64,000 nucleotides of DNA from Eubacteriales bacterium (GCA_030539335.1 JAUNSG010000004.1:62001-126000); one strand, 5' to 3'; counted from the stretch's first letter, positions 6,252 to 15,608 are shown. The notes: generated from the sequence alone by a model not told the origin. Numbers and translations are program-made.

Positions 6252-8399
6252 TTATTTGCTGATCTTAACCGACTTGACTGCACTCCAGGTCCCATAATAG
6301 GTCGTGCTGCCCACCGTCTTATACGCTCTGACCCGGACATAATACCGTTTTCCCTTGGTGAGCTTGGTATATGTCCGTGTGACAGTCTTCCCCTTTTGCT
6401 TCACGCTGTGTTTTCCCTTGGTAAAGGAGGAATTGGTCGCATATTGGATCTGATATCCCGTGTATCCCAGCGATGCGGACCACTTGACATACATTTTCCG
6501 TGTCGCTTTGTTGGTCAGGGTTTTGATCTTGATGTTCTTTGGCTTGATCGTAAAGGTTTTGGTAATCGTTCCCTTGTAGCCATTCACCCCGGTAATTGTC
6601 ACCGTTGCCGTTCCAACCGATTTGTTGTTGGAATAGGTTACTTTATAGGCCGACGTCGGCAATACTTTCCCGCTGGATGCCTTGACCTGAACGACCGGAT
6701 CCTTTCGCTTTGCTCCGGTATACTGCATCTTCTTGTATTTCAGCGTTGCAGTCTTTAACACCAGATTGGCGCTGTCCTCTTTATAATAGTTCTCCAGGCC
6801 GTACAAAACACCGTAGCCGTATTTCGAATCCTTCCCGGCTGTTCCGCGGTCAATCGCATAGGTTTTCAGCACCTGTTCCAAACTGGTCAGGCTGTAGCCC
6901 GGATGCTTCAGATAGATCATCGCAATTGCCGCCGTGACATGCGGTGCTGCCATCGATGTACCACTGCGGTATTCCATATCCCCACCGGCGCCAGCGCTCA
7001 AAATGCTTGTACCTGGCGCGGCAAAATCAATCGTACTGCCCCGGCAGGAATAGCTTGCGATCGTTCCATTCTCATCCACCGCAGAAACAGCATAGGTCGT
7101 ACTCAGCGAGGCCGGATAATTGACCTTGAGTCCCTTATTGGTCTCCGTGTAATTGCCCGCCGCAGCGACAACCGGAATCCCTGCATTATGGATGGTCTGT
7201 AAGGTTTTATCCCATACGCCCACCTGATCCTCATTGCCAAGGCTCATATTGATGACGTTCGCGTTGTGTTCATAGGCATACTTTAACGCATTGTCAATGA
7301 CGGTCATACTCGTTGTGGAGCCGGATGCATTGAACACACGCAGTGCCATGATATTGACATTGCTCGACGTACAGTCCGCAATAATACCCGCCACATGTGT
7401 GCCATGTCCATTGTCATCCGTATAATTGGTGGCGGAACGGTTTTTGCTGATCAGGAAATTATAGCCGCTGATCGTACGCCCCGTGAAAAAGCTGTGGCTT
7501 TTATCGATACCGGTGTCAATGATGGCAACCGTAACGGATTTTTTGCTCAGGCCATAGCTTTCCACCTGACTCTGCAGGACGTCCAATCCCATGTATTCTG
7601 CGCCCCAGCTGTAACAGACCGCCTTGGTGGCCGCCGCACTGGTCTTTGTGGTACTACTGGTATCCAAAAGCATATTGGAGGAGAGCACCTCATCCAAAAA
7701 GCAGTTTTCACTGCCATACTGCGGCAAAAGCGCCTCATAGGCAAGCTGTGTCTGCTCTTCCGTGTCATACTGTAAAATGTACTCTCCGTAGTTCTCCAGA
7801 TACATGACCCGGGATGCGCCATAGCTTTCCTCGATCTGATTCGCATAGATGACAATGCGGCAGGTCTGATAGGGATTGGAGACATGAACTACCCCGTCGT
7901 TGTCGGTATACGCATCGTATTCCGTCTGGTCATCAAAGTAGTCTTCCGCCTTGGCTGCCGAAGACAATACGGTGTTTTCCTCCGTTTTGGTCAAATCCAG
8001 CTCCGACCGCAGAGAAATCTCTTCCCCGTCTTTTTCTACTTGGTTTTCCTGCGGATCAACCGTAATCTCTCCATAATAGGAGTCTTCCCAGTTGTCCTGG
8101 ATCAGCGCAGAGACCTCGTCCAGATCAGATACCACTTCCACCGGCGCCGCTTCTCCAGCCTCATCCAGTGTCAGGATCTGTTCCTCTGCTTCCTCGGTTT
8201 CTTCCTCCGGAAGCTCCGCCGGCTCGTCCTCATCCGTATCGACGGTGATCCCTTCCGGCTCATCCTCTTCTCCGATATCTGTGATCGAAATCTCCGAATC
8301 GATAGCGGTAATCGATCCATCTTCCTCGACAGCCCATGCCGGAACCATTCCCCCGACCAGCACCGCTGCCAACAACAAGCTGCACAATCGCTTGCCCAT
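6252..8399 (-). CDS. Secreted subtilisin-like serine protease (S8) with C-terminal Ig-like and Fn3 domains
   Basis: 715 residues. A signal peptide (about 1-23) precedes a very acidic region (about 25-95) and a propeptide-like region. The S8 catalytic triad is Asp295 (AIIDTGID), His332 (DDNGHGTHVAG) and Ser482 (SGTSMAAPHVTA), with oxyanion Asn416 (AAAGN). After about residue 590 come an Ig-like/MBG-type module (YKVTYSNNKSVGTATVTITG) and a fibronectin type III-like domain ending at the C-terminus. No LPxTG or membrane anchor is visible, so it is probably secreted and held by the C-terminal modules. The start at 8399 has GGAGGGG upstream and begins the signal peptide; upstream in-frame codons would spoil it. 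Degradation of host or dietary protein is a reasonable but untested role. Confidence 0.93.
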   Translation of the reverse strand: MGKRLCSLLLAAVLVGGMVPAWAVEEDGSITAIDSEISITDIGEEDEPEGITVDTDEDEPAELPEEETEEAEEQILTLDEAGEAAPVEVVSDLDEVSALIQDNWEDSYYGEITVDPQENQVEKDGEEISLRSELDLTKTEENTVLSSAAKAEDYFDDQTEYDAYTDNDGVVHVSNPYQTCRIVIYANQIEESYGASRVMYLENYGEYILQYDTEEQTQLAYEALLPQYGSENCFLDEVLSSNMLLDTSSTTKTSAAATKAVCYSWGAEYMGLDVLQSQVESYGLSKKSVTVAIIDTGIDKSHSFFTGRTISGYNFLISKNRSATNYTDDNGHGTHVAGIIADCTSSNVNIMALRVFNASGSTTSMTVIDNALKYAYEHNANVINMSLGNEDQVGVWDKTLQTIHNAGIPVVAAAGNYTETNKGLKVNYPASLSTTYAVSAVDENGTIASYSCRGSTIDFAAPGTSILSAGAGGDMEYRSGTSMAAPHVTAAIAMIYLKHPGYSLTSLEQVLKTYAIDRGTAGKDSKYGYGVLYGLENYYKEDSANLVLKTATLKYKKMQYTGAKRKDPVVQVKASSGKVLPTSAYKVTYSNNKSVGTATVTITGVNGYKGTITKTFTIKPKNIKIKTLTNKATRKMYVKWSASLGYTGYQIQYATNSSFTKGKHSVKQKGKTVTRTYTKLTKGKRYYVRVRAYKTVGSTTYYGTWSAVKSVKISK

Positions 8400-8636
8400 C
8401 GCGATCCCCTCCATTCTCATTCGCATCTTACTGTAACGATAGCACAAAATCCGGCTGTTTTGCAACGATTTCCCGCCGCATTGTGGCGAAAACATCGAAA
8501 ATTTTTGTCTCAGCCCCATCGTGCTGTTTCTTTTGGAACGCCAAAAGCATCGCTCATTTTGTTTCCATTATGAAATTTATTTGTAATCATTTTGTAATTA
8601 TTCTACACAAAACGGCACGATTTGTCAAGAGAGCAC

Positions 8637-8677
8637 AAAATCTCCACCGGCGTATGCTGCATCTGGTGGAGATTTTT
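8637..8677 (-). terminator. Terminator of the Cys-rich protein gene
   Basis: AAAATCTCCACC pairs with GGTGGAGATTTTT across 16 nt; T runs occur on both sides. The minus-strand gene stops 18 bp away. Confidence 0.7.
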
Positions 8678-8694
8678 CCGCTCATTTATTCTTC

Positions 8695-9060
8695 CTATAC
8701 CGTGTCCGGACATCCGCCGCAAGCCGCACACGGGCCGTCATGCGGCTCATAGCGCATCAGGGAACCCTCTGTCAGGCGCTGCAGCGAATAGATCCGCTCA
8801 TTCACCATATCCCAAAAGCAATAGGGCAGATGATCCCGATGACCGCGGTGAATCAGAACGCATTCCCAGCACTTGCCGTGGTGCGGACATGCCTCCGGAC
8901 AGGAACAATAATCTATGCCGCTGTCCTGAATCTCCTTCAGTGCTTCCATCTTCACACGATACTGCTCTGCGGCATCCATCTTTCCTTCCCGACCCAGCCG
9001 GTCCTGTAAAATCATCTTCTCGTTGTAGTCCACGCGGACAATCTTTTTCGTCTCCTCCAT
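8695..9060 (-). CDS. Cys/His-rich small cytoplasmic protein, putative metal-binding
   Basis: 121 residues of unknown function. The N-terminal half is a charged helical segment (MEETKKIVRVDYNEKMILQD onward). From residue 52 it is dense in Cys and His: CSCPEACPHHGKCWECVLIHRGHRDHLPYC, then CAACGGC near the C-terminus. Around ten Cys plus several His suggest zinc or Fe-S binding. No signal peptide. GGGAGAG lies upstream of the ATG at 9060. It has its own terminator and is probably monocistronic. Confidence 0.75.
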   Translation of the reverse strand: MEETKKIVRVDYNEKMILQDRLGREGKMDAAEQYRVKMEALKEIQDSGIDYCSCPEACPHHGKCWECVLIHRGHRDHLPYCFWDMVNERIYSLQRLTEGSLMRYEPHDGPCAACGGCPDTV

Positions 9061-9169
9061 CGTTCTCTCTCCCTTTCCCTCTGTCTGAATAGATCCATTA
9101 TAGCAAATGGTATCAAAAAAAGCAATTCCGTGACGAAATCTGTCGTATCCCGCGGTTATTTTTCCCCCG

Positions 9170-9667
9170 CTATTCCCCGACCACAACAGAAAAGGTATCC
9201 GGTATGCTCTTCAGCCCATCGCGCGGGACTACCGCAAGCAGATACCATTGTGACATCTCCGCAATCCCTGTGCCTTCGGTTGTTTTCGTCACATTCATCT
9301 GCAAGGTACCGTCCGCTGCATAGGAGAGTCCCTCGGTCTGATAGCGCTCCGCGCCCGATCCGCCCGGTACAACGGCACAGAGGAGGATGTTCTCTTCAAA
9401 GAACTCCTCTCCCAGCTTCCCCACCTCGTTCTGGAATTCCTCTGACTCGGCGATTCCATCGTGTGTCTCGCTGAACTGCCCCAATGCCTCCTTCGAGGTC
9501 AACACGGTCTGCTCTTCTTCCATCTGCACAAACGACGCATGGATCGTGTACAGCGTAGCCTTCGGTTCCTCTGCTCCGGCTGCCGTCTGCCTGCATCCGG
9601 CCAGTATGGATGCGGCCAAGATACAGCCGACTGCCGCCATCCAGCCCACTTTTCGTCCTGCTTTCAT
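9170..9667 (-). CDS. Putative lipoprotein
   Basis: 165 residues. A lipoprotein signal (MKAGRKVGWMAAVGCILAAS followed by ILAGC, lipobox L-A-G-C at about residue 26) indicates lipid attachment to the outer face of the membrane. The mature part has no domain I recognise; it resembles small extracytoplasmic proteins with alternating strands, and the segment ENILLCAVVPGGSGAERYQT may be a beta core. AAGGAGGGG precedes the ATG at 9667. An alternative upstream ATG at 9721 would add 18 residues ahead of the signal and is rejected. Confidence 0.78.
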   Translation of the reverse strand: MKAGRKVGWMAAVGCILAASILAGCRQTAAGAEEPKATLYTIHASFVQMEEEQTVLTSKEALGQFSETHDGIAESEEFQNEVGKLGEEFFEENILLCAVVPGGSGAERYQTEGLSYAADGTLQMNVTKTTEGTGIAEMSQWYLLAVVPRDGLKSIPDTFSVVVGE

Positions 9668-9738
9668 CGGTATCCCCTCCTTGTTCCCGATTTTTCTAAT
9701 TTTATTGTACCATGGAAACACATCTTCTTACAAGCACA

Positions 9739-9776
9739 GAAAAGCTCCCCTTCCGAAAATACGGAAAAGGAGCTTT
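9739..9776 (-). terminator. Terminator of the propeller-like protein gene
   Basis: AAAGCTCC...TCCG-AAAATA-CGGA...GGAGCTTT forms a long hairpin 20 bp beyond the stop at 9797, with short T runs on both strands. Confidence 0.7.
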
Positions 9777-9796
9777 GTTTTCATTCAAACAGATCG

Positions 9797-10837
9797 TCAC
9801 TCGGTCAGGGTTCCCAGCGAATACCGGCTGCCGGTCTTTTTAAAATAGGTTTTTCCAATGATATTAGTAACGGTGCCGCTTCCAAGGCTTCCCTGCTGGA
9901 CTGCCTTGCCGGCGCTCTCCGGAATGGTATAGAACTTTTTCTTCGGGTTCTGCACAACAACCGTGCTTCCCAGAGGCGTTACAGTGGCTTTGGAAGACAG
10001 GCCGCTCAGCAGTTTGGTCTTTTTCTTTGTCGAGAAGTTGTAGCCATATACCGTTCCCGCCGTCTTGCTGCTGATGTAATACAGCGAGGTCTTGTCCGGA
10101 ACAACCTTCTTCAGATTGACGTTTTTGATGTTGGTCGCCAGGGTCCGGATGTTTCCGCCGTTCAGATCACAGTACTTCACCGCACGGACTGTGTTCGCCG
10201 CCGACGATTCCACAAAATAAATCTTGTTGTTGAGAATCCGGTAAGCGACACAATTGCGCGAAACACGCACATAATCGTTGGTCAATCCACGGACCGTATA
10301 CAGGCTGGCTGCCTTGCCGGCGGTCGTCTTCGGTGTGCCGACCAGATAGCCGTTGCAGTACTGATCTCCGACAAAATCCGTCTTGACCGAGTAGCTTCTG
10401 CCCTTGGAAATGCCATACCGTCTGGTATTTACCTTCCCTGACTTGGTCGTGATGGAGTAGTAGACCGTATCGTTTCCGGCATCCAGAAGAGTCACATTTT
10501 TTGCCGAGATCTTGGCAATGCGCTTCTTGCCCGTTCCATCCGGCTTAACCCGGTACAGACTGCTGGAAGTTCCCTTCGTGCTCGCCGCAGTGTAGTAGAT
10601 ATACGTAGAATCCGCCACACAGCTGCTCACTTTATGTCCTGTCTTCGGTGCAACAAGCTGCTTTCCAGACGATCCAGACGAGCTCTGGACATACAGGCCG
10701 CCCTGCTGGACATAGCTGTAATAGGTACCGCACTTCGCGGTATCCGCTGCCTGCGCTCCCGCAGAGAACAGCGGGAAAGCCAGAGTTGCGGTCAATGCCA
10801 GCGCAGCCGCCATGACAACTCGCTTGATTTGTTTCAT
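9797..10837 (-). CDS. Secreted beta-propeller-like repeat protein (DUF5050-like)
   Basis: 346 residues with a Sec signal peptide (MKQIKRVVMAAALALTATLA then FPLFSAGAQA). The mature chain repeats a unit of the form YYxxxxGxLYRVxxDGTGKKxIAK...DxTVYYSITTKSGK, which matches DUF5050/WD40-like propeller proteins that display Y-rich blades. Very Ser/Thr/Lys-rich. No anchor motif, so secreted or loosely wall-bound. AAGGAGAA precedes the start at 10837. Function unknown. Confidence 0.78.
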   Translation of the reverse strand: MKQIKRVVMAAALALTATLAFPLFSAGAQAADTAKCGTYYSYVQQGGLYVQSSSGSSGKQLVAPKTGHKVSSCVADSTYIYYTAASTKGTSSSLYRVKPDGTGKKRIAKISAKNVTLLDAGNDTVYYSITTKSGKVNTRRYGISKGRSYSVKTDFVGDQYCNGYLVGTPKTTAGKAASLYTVRGLTNDYVRVSRNCVAYRILNNKIYFVESSAANTVRAVKYCDLNGGNIRTLATNIKNVNLKKVVPDKTSLYYISSKTAGTVYGYNFSTKKKTKLLSGLSSKATVTPLGSTVVVQNPKKKFYTIPESAGKAVQQGSLGSGTVTNIIGKTYFKKTGSRYSLGTLTE

Positions 10838-10933
10838 CGTATTGCTTCTCCTTTTGTAAAAAAATGTTGTTTCTGCCGTCATTATAGCATTCCCGCATCT
10901 TTTTCACAACCGGAATATGTTCCAAATCCAAGC

Positions 10934-12085
10934 TCAGTCCGCCGCAATTTTTCTACGCATAATCAGAAATTTTCCATCCTCTGTCGTCCCGATCTCCTCA
11001 AAATCATTCTGATGATAGAATCGGGGACCAAATTTGCCTTCGGCCGACGGCTGCGACTGTAAGTACCTCTTTCCAAGGCGGCGATAGACGCTGACCGCGT
11101 GATTCATCAGCTGTGGACCAAAGCCCCAGCCGCGGTATTGGGGCAGAATCCCTGTTCCGCCCATTTCACCGATCGTGTCCTCTTCCTCCGCCGTGGTGTC
11201 CATCGCAATGATGCCCGCAATGTCACTCTGATACATGCCGAAGCTGACGGCATCCGGACAAACCGTCTGATAACCGCGCAGACGCTGCTCGATCTGTTCA
11301 TCCGTAAAGGCCTCTTTTCCATAGGCAGGCCAGTAGATCGAATGAAACAGCTCGATCGCTACATTCCGATCCTCTGCCTTGTCAAAGTCCACCGGACGGA
11401 ACCAGAGCTGCGGCGAAATCGGGACATCCACTGAATCACTCCACTTGAGCGAATGGAACGTGGACAGCTCCTGCGGCAGATGGCGGTTGTCGTTCCGGTA
11501 ATCCACACGGATCGTGCCGTCATCCCGATAGACCAGACGGGCCACACAGGTGTTGTCTCCCCAGCCGACCGCCATCATCTGCTCCGGCGCCAGACCGCAG
11601 GCCAAGGTCAGGACCCCGCGAATCACCGTGCCATGACTGACAATCGCGATGTACTTCCCATCGTTTTCCTCCGCAATGCGGCGAATCTCGTCAAACACCC
11701 GCTGTCCGGCCTGCATGATCGTCTCGCCGCCCGGTGTCTGGCTGTTCCACGGTTCGTTGCACCAGATATCATACGGTTCCTTCTCAAACATCGCCAGCTC
11801 CGCCCACGGGCGGTCTTCCCAATCGCCCATGTCGATCTCCCGCAGCAGCGGACGCTGTATGACCTCCAGGCCGTGCGGCTGTGCGATGGCTCTCGCCGTG
11901 TCGCGCGCACGCGCCAGATCACTGGAATACACCCCATCCAGAGGAATCGTGCGGAACCGGTCACCGACGGTTTTCGCCTGCCGGCGTCCGCGGCGGGTCA
12001 AAAGACTGTTATAAATTCCATGGCAGCGGCGGCCGATGTTTCCTTCCGCCTCGGCGTGCCGCACCAGATAAACGGTTGTACTCAT
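10934..12085 (-). CDS. Fusion of histidine phosphatase (phosphoglycerate mutase-like) and GNAT acetyltransferase domains
   Basis: 383 residues. The N-terminal domain (1 to about 205) is a histidine phosphatase: VYLVRHAEAEGN carries the RH motif (Arg9-His10), LLREIDMGDWEDRPW the acidic segment, and IVSHGTVIRG the second catalytic His. The C-terminal domain (about 225-383) looks like GNAT: GIIAMDTTAEEEDTIGEMGG then ILPQYRGWGFGPQLMNHAV, the acetyl-CoA loop. It overlaps pyrD by the ATGA junction and so is co-translated with the pyrimidine genes. Substrates are unknown; a nucleotide or sugar-phosphate clean-up role would suit the operon but is inference. Confidence 0.88.
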   Translation of the reverse strand: MSTTVYLVRHAEAEGNIGRRCHGIYNSLLTRRGRRQAKTVGDRFRTIPLDGVYSSDLARARDTARAIAQPHGLEVIQRPLLREIDMGDWEDRPWAELAMFEKEPYDIWCNEPWNSQTPGGETIMQAGQRVFDEIRRIAEENDGKYIAIVSHGTVIRGVLTLACGLAPEQMMAVGWGDNTCVARLVYRDDGTIRVDYRNDNRHLPQELSTFHSLKWSDSVDVPISPQLWFRPVDFDKAEDRNVAIELFHSIYWPAYGKEAFTDEQIEQRLRGYQTVCPDAVSFGMYQSDIAGIIAMDTTAEEEDTIGEMGGTGILPQYRGWGFGPQLMNHAVSVYRRLGKRYLQSQPSAEGKFGPRFYHQNDFEEIGTTEDGKFLIMRRKIAAD

Positions 12086-12990
12086 ACCTGCACCGCTCCT
12101 GTCAGTTCGGTCACACGGCCGACGCCATGGCTGTCACAGAACTCCTCCAGCTCTCCGGCGCAGCGGACCGGTGTCATCGGATCGGCAAAGCAGGCAGTTC
12201 CGATCGCAACCGCCGAAGCGCCCGCCATCATCATCTCCGCCGCATCGCGTCCCGTACGGATGCCTCCCATGCCGAGAATCGGCACATCGACCGCATTGTG
12301 CACCTGATACACCATGCGGACGGCCACCGGGAACACCGCCGGGCCGGACAGTCCACCGACCACATTCGACAAAATCGGACGGCGTGTTTCAACATCAATT
12401 CGCATTCCCAACAGTGTATTGATAAGCGAGAGGGCATCCGCACCGGCGCCAACGGCGGCGCGGGCGATCTCGGTGATATCCGTGACATTCGGCGACAGCT
12501 TGACGATCAACGGCTTTTTTGCATAGCGCTTCGCCTCGGAAACGACCTCCTCGACCATCGCGGGCTGTGTGCCAAAGGTCATGCCGCCGCACTTGACGTT
12601 CGGACAGGAGATGTTCATCTCAATCAGATCCACATCGGCATCCGAAATCTTTTCGATCATTCCGGCATATTCCTCGACCGTACTGCCCGAAACATTCGCA
12701 ATAATTTTGGTATCAAACTGGCGCAGATAGGGGATCTGCTCGGTAATAAACCGGTCAATACCCGGATTCTGCAATCCGACACAGTTTAGGATACCCATGG
12801 GGGTCTCCGCAATGCGCGGCGCCGGATTACCCAGCCGCTCGGTCGGGGTCAGGCCCTTGACGCCGATACCGCCCAGCTCGCCCAGATCATAAAATTCCGC
12901 GTACTCATGGCCAAAGCCAAAGGTGCCGGATGCGGTCGTGATCGGATTTTTCAGTTCAACACCGCAGAAATTTACTCGCATATCTGCCAT
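12082..12990 (-). CDS. pyrD: Dihydroorotate dehydrogenase class 1B, catalytic subunit
   Basis: 302 residues of an FMN-binding TIM barrel. ITTASGTFGFG, NCVGLQNPG, EMNISCPNVKCGG (active-site Cys of the 1B class) and GGLSGPAVFPVA with the phosphate-binding GMGGIRTGRDA are all present. It oxidises dihydroorotate to orotate and passes electrons through PyrK to NAD. The ATG at 12990 overlaps the pyrK stop (TAATG), implying coupled translation; a GTG at 12996 is a possible alternative. Confidence 0.96.
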   Translation of the reverse strand: MADMRVNFCGVELKNPITTASGTFGFGHEYAEFYDLGELGGIGVKGLTPTERLGNPAPRIAETPMGILNCVGLQNPGIDRFITEQIPYLRQFDTKIIANVSGSTVEEYAGMIEKISDADVDLIEMNISCPNVKCGGMTFGTQPAMVEEVVSEAKRYAKKPLIVKLSPNVTDITEIARAAVGAGADALSLINTLLGMRIDVETRRPILSNVVGGLSGPAVFPVAVRMVYQVHNAVDVPILGMGGIRTGRDAAEMMMAGASAVAIGTACFADPMTPVRCAGELEEFCDSHGVGRVTELTGAVQV

Positions 12991-13757
12991 TACCACGCGA
13001 CCTCCTTGGAATCAAATACCGGACCGTCCTTACAGACATGTCCATATTTCGTCTCTCCGTCCTCGCCCTTGAGCGAGCAGGCGCAGACCAGACAGGCGCC
13101 GATGCCGCATCCCATGCGCTCCTCCATCGAAACCTGGCAGGGAATCCCTGCCTTTTCCGCAATCATCGCCAGCGCCCGCAGCATCCCCTTCGGACCGCAG
13201 CAGCAGACGGAGGTAAATTCCGCAATGTGTCCCTCCAACACGTCCGACACAAAGCCGGAAATGCCATAGGAACCATCGTCCGTCGCGGTATATACCGTGC
13301 CGACCGCCTGGAATTCCTCCTCCAGAATGACCGCGTCCTTGTCGCGGAAGCCGAGGATTGCGGTGGGCTGTGCGCCCAGTGCCTTGGCGTCCTTCATGCT
13401 CTTGAGCATGGGAGGTACCCCGATGCCGCCGCCGATGAAGACCGGCTTCGCGCCCAATCTATCCAGGTCAAAGCCGTGCCCGGCCGGGCCGAGGATGTCC
13501 AGCCCATCGCCGGTCTTCCGCTGGGAGAGCCACTTGGTTCCCTCTCCCTTGACCACAAAGACAATGCGGAGCGTATCCTCCGTCGTATCACAAATGGAAA
13601 TCGGGCGGCGCAGCAACTGCGCATCCCCACAGGAAATATGGACAAACTGACCAGCCTTTGCCAACCGGCTGATCTTGGGCGCGGACAGCGTCAGCGCAAA
13701 AATATTGCCGGTGAGCTGCTCGTGTTTGATTACGGTACACTGTTCCTGTACTGCCAT
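12990..13757 (-). CDS. pyrK: Dihydroorotate dehydrogenase electron transfer subunit
   Basis: 255 residues: ferredoxin-reductase-like FAD domain (LLRRPISICD), NAD-binding domain (FIGGGIGVPPMLKSM), and a [2Fe-2S] cluster site at Cys217, Cys222, Cys225 and Cys242 (CGIGACLVC ... HVC). It forms the PyrD2-PyrK2 heterotetramer. Stop and pyrD start overlap. Lies 18 nt after ymdB. Confidence 0.96.
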   Translation of the reverse strand: MAVQEQCTVIKHEQLTGNIFALTLSAPKISRLAKAGQFVHISCGDAQLLRRPISICDTTEDTLRIVFVVKGEGTKWLSQRKTGDGLDILGPAGHGFDLDRLGAKPVFIGGGIGVPPMLKSMKDAKALGAQPTAILGFRDKDAVILEEEFQAVGTVYTATDDGSYGISGFVSDVLEGHIAEFTSVCCCGPKGMLRALAMIAEKAGIPCQVSMEERMGCGIGACLVCACSLKGEDGETKYGHVCKDGPVFDSKEVAW

Positions 13758-13775
13758 CGTTCTCCTCCTCCGTTT

Positions 13776-14558
13776 TTATCCGTTGTATTCTTCGGTTATT
13801 CTCTCTATGTCTGTGCACACACCGCCGGACGGGTCAATCGTAAACAGGACGCCATCCATGCAGCATGGCCCTTCTGCGGGTTCAAACCGGCTGGTCATGT
13901 CCCCACGGAACATGGCGATGGACTGCTCTGCCCGCACGCCGAGTACCGACCACTTTGGTCCGGTCATGCCGATATCCGTCTGGTAGCCGGTCCCCTTGGG
14001 ATTGATGCGTGTATCCGCGGTCGGCACATGGGTATGTGTCCCATACACTGCCGCAGCGCGGCCGTCCAGATAAAATCCCATCGCCAGCTTCTCCGATGTC
14101 GCATTGGCGTGAATCTCACACACCGCAACATCATACTGGCCCTTCTCCTGACGCAGAATGCGATCCGCACACAGGAATGGATTGTCCGGTCCATACGGCA
14201 TATCGCACCGGCCGATCAGATCCATGACCAGCACCCGCCAGCCCGCGGCATCATAAATGCCGTAGCCTTTCCCCGGTGTCTGCGGCGCCAGGTTAGCCGG
14301 GCGCAGGATATACCGGTTTTCCTCCAGAAATGGCGCGATGTTCTGCTTGCGCAGGGCGTGATTGCCCAGCGTAATGACCTCTGCCCCCGCCGCAAAAATC
14401 TCATCCGCCTGCCGCGGAGTGATACCGGTGCCGCTCGCGTTCTCCCCATTGACGATCGTCAGATCCGCACCGGTCTGCTTCTTCACCTTTCGCAGCAGCC
14501 GTCCCAGGGTATCCAGCCCCGGCCGGGATACCACATCACCGATTGCAAGAATTTTCAT
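13776..14558 (-). CDS. ymdB: YmdB-family metallophosphoesterase (TIGR00282)
   Basis: 260 residues beginning MKILAIGDVVSRPGLDTLGR, with metal ligands in GDVV, NGENASGTG, GNHAL and EIHANATSEK, and the family signature GTHTHVPTADTRINPKGTGY. Homologues hydrolyse 2',3'-cyclic nucleotides and influence RNase Y and biofilm/sporulation decisions in Bacillus. There ymdB follows rny directly; here rny is 25 kb away and ymdB sits with prs and pyrK. Probably co-transcribed with both. Confidence 0.92.
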   Translation of the reverse strand: MKILAIGDVVSRPGLDTLGRLLRKVKKQTGADLTIVNGENASGTGITPRQADEIFAAGAEVITLGNHALRKQNIAPFLEENRYILRPANLAPQTPGKGYGIYDAAGWRVLVMDLIGRCDMPYGPDNPFLCADRILRQEKGQYDVAVCEIHANATSEKLAMGFYLDGRAAAVYGTHTHVPTADTRINPKGTGYQTDIGMTGPKWSVLGVRAEQSIAMFRGDMTSRFEPAEGPCCMDGVLFTIDPSGGVCTDIERITEEYNG

Positions 14559-14648
14559 CTCTTTGCTCCCTCCGAACCCCGACTTTCTCTCGATGGAAAA
14601 CAGGCGGCACTGCCAACGCCGCGCCGCCCGTATGTAACCCTTTCTATT

Positions 14649-15608
14649 TTATTCAAAGAGCGGGGAAACCGACGTCTCCTCGTAAATACGCGCAATTGCC
14701 TCCGTGAATACCGGTGCAATCGGCAGCGTCCGGATCTTCTCACATTTGTGGTCTTCGGACAGCGGAATGGTATCCAGCAGCCAAAGCTCCTTGATCGGAC
14801 TTTCCATGATGCGGTCGATCGCCGGACCGGAAAGAACACCGTGACTTGCACAGGCGTAAACCTCCGTTGCACCGCCGATCTTAATCAGCGCCTCCGCTGC
14901 ATGACACAGCGTGCCCGCCGTATCAACAAGGTCATCGCACAAAATGCACTTCTTGCCACGGACATCACCGATGATATTCATTACCTCGGAGACATTGGCA
15001 CGCGGACGGCGCTTATCGATAATCGCAAGGCGGTAATCCAGCTTCTCACAGAATTTGCGGCAGCGGGTAACCGAACCCAGATCCGGAGACACGATCATGA
15101 CATCGTCACGGCTGCGTCCGAACCGCTCCGCAATATGCGGAATCAAGATCGACGCACCCATCAGGTTGTCCACCGGAATGTCAAAGAAGCCCTGGAGCTG
15201 CTGTGCATGTAGGTCCATCGTCAGAACACGGTCGGCACCGGAAGCCGTCAGAATATCCGCAACCAGCTTTGCCGAGATCGGATCGCGTGCCTTGGATTTG
15301 CGGTCCTGCCGCGCATAGCCGAAATACGGAATTACCGCCGTGATACGGCCAGCCGACGCACGCTTACAGGCATCGATCATAATCAAAAGCTCCATCAGAT
15401 TGTCATTGACCGGCTTGCAGGTCGACTGGACGAGGAACACATCCGAGCCGCGGACGGTCTCTCCGATTGCAACCGAAACCTCGCCATCGGCAAAGTGGCT
15501 CACTGTACACTTTCCGAGCGGCAGTCCCAGCGCCTTGCCAATCTGCTCCGCCAGTGCCGGATGTGAATTGCCGGCCAGAATCTTGATGTTTTTACCATGA
15601 GAAATCAT
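14649..15608 (-). CDS. prs: Ribose-phosphate pyrophosphokinase
   Basis: 319 residues. It makes PRPP from ribose 5-phosphate and ATP. Visible motifs: FADGEVSVAIGETVRGSDVF, YFGYARQDRKSKARDPISAK (ATP loop), DLHAQQLQGFFDIPVDNL, and the PRPP loop CILCDDLVDTAGTLCHAAEAL. The usual partner glmU lies immediately upstream. AGGGGG precedes the ATG at 15608; the in-frame extension to 15722 is Lys-rich noncoding sequence. Confidence 0.97.
   Translation of the reverse strand: MISHGKNIKILAGNSHPALAEQIGKALGLPLGKCTVSHFADGEVSVAIGETVRGSDVFLVQSTCKPVNDNLMELLIMIDACKRASAGRITAVIPYFGYARQDRKSKARDPISAKLVADILTASGADRVLTMDLHAQQLQGFFDIPVDNLMGASILIPHIAERFGRSRDDVMIVSPDLGSVTRCRKFCEKLDYRLAIIDKRRPRANVSEVMNIIGDVRGKKCILCDDLVDTAGTLCHAAEALIKIGGATEVYACASHGVLSGPAIDRIMESPIKELWLLDTIPLSEDHKCEKIRTLPIAPVFTEAIARIYEETSVSPLFE

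Noticed and set aside
13038..15212. 724-codon plus-strand open frame across pyrK, ymdB and prs
   Set aside because: Antisense to three clearly homologous genes; Arg/His/Pro-rich translation typical of GC-rich shadow frames.
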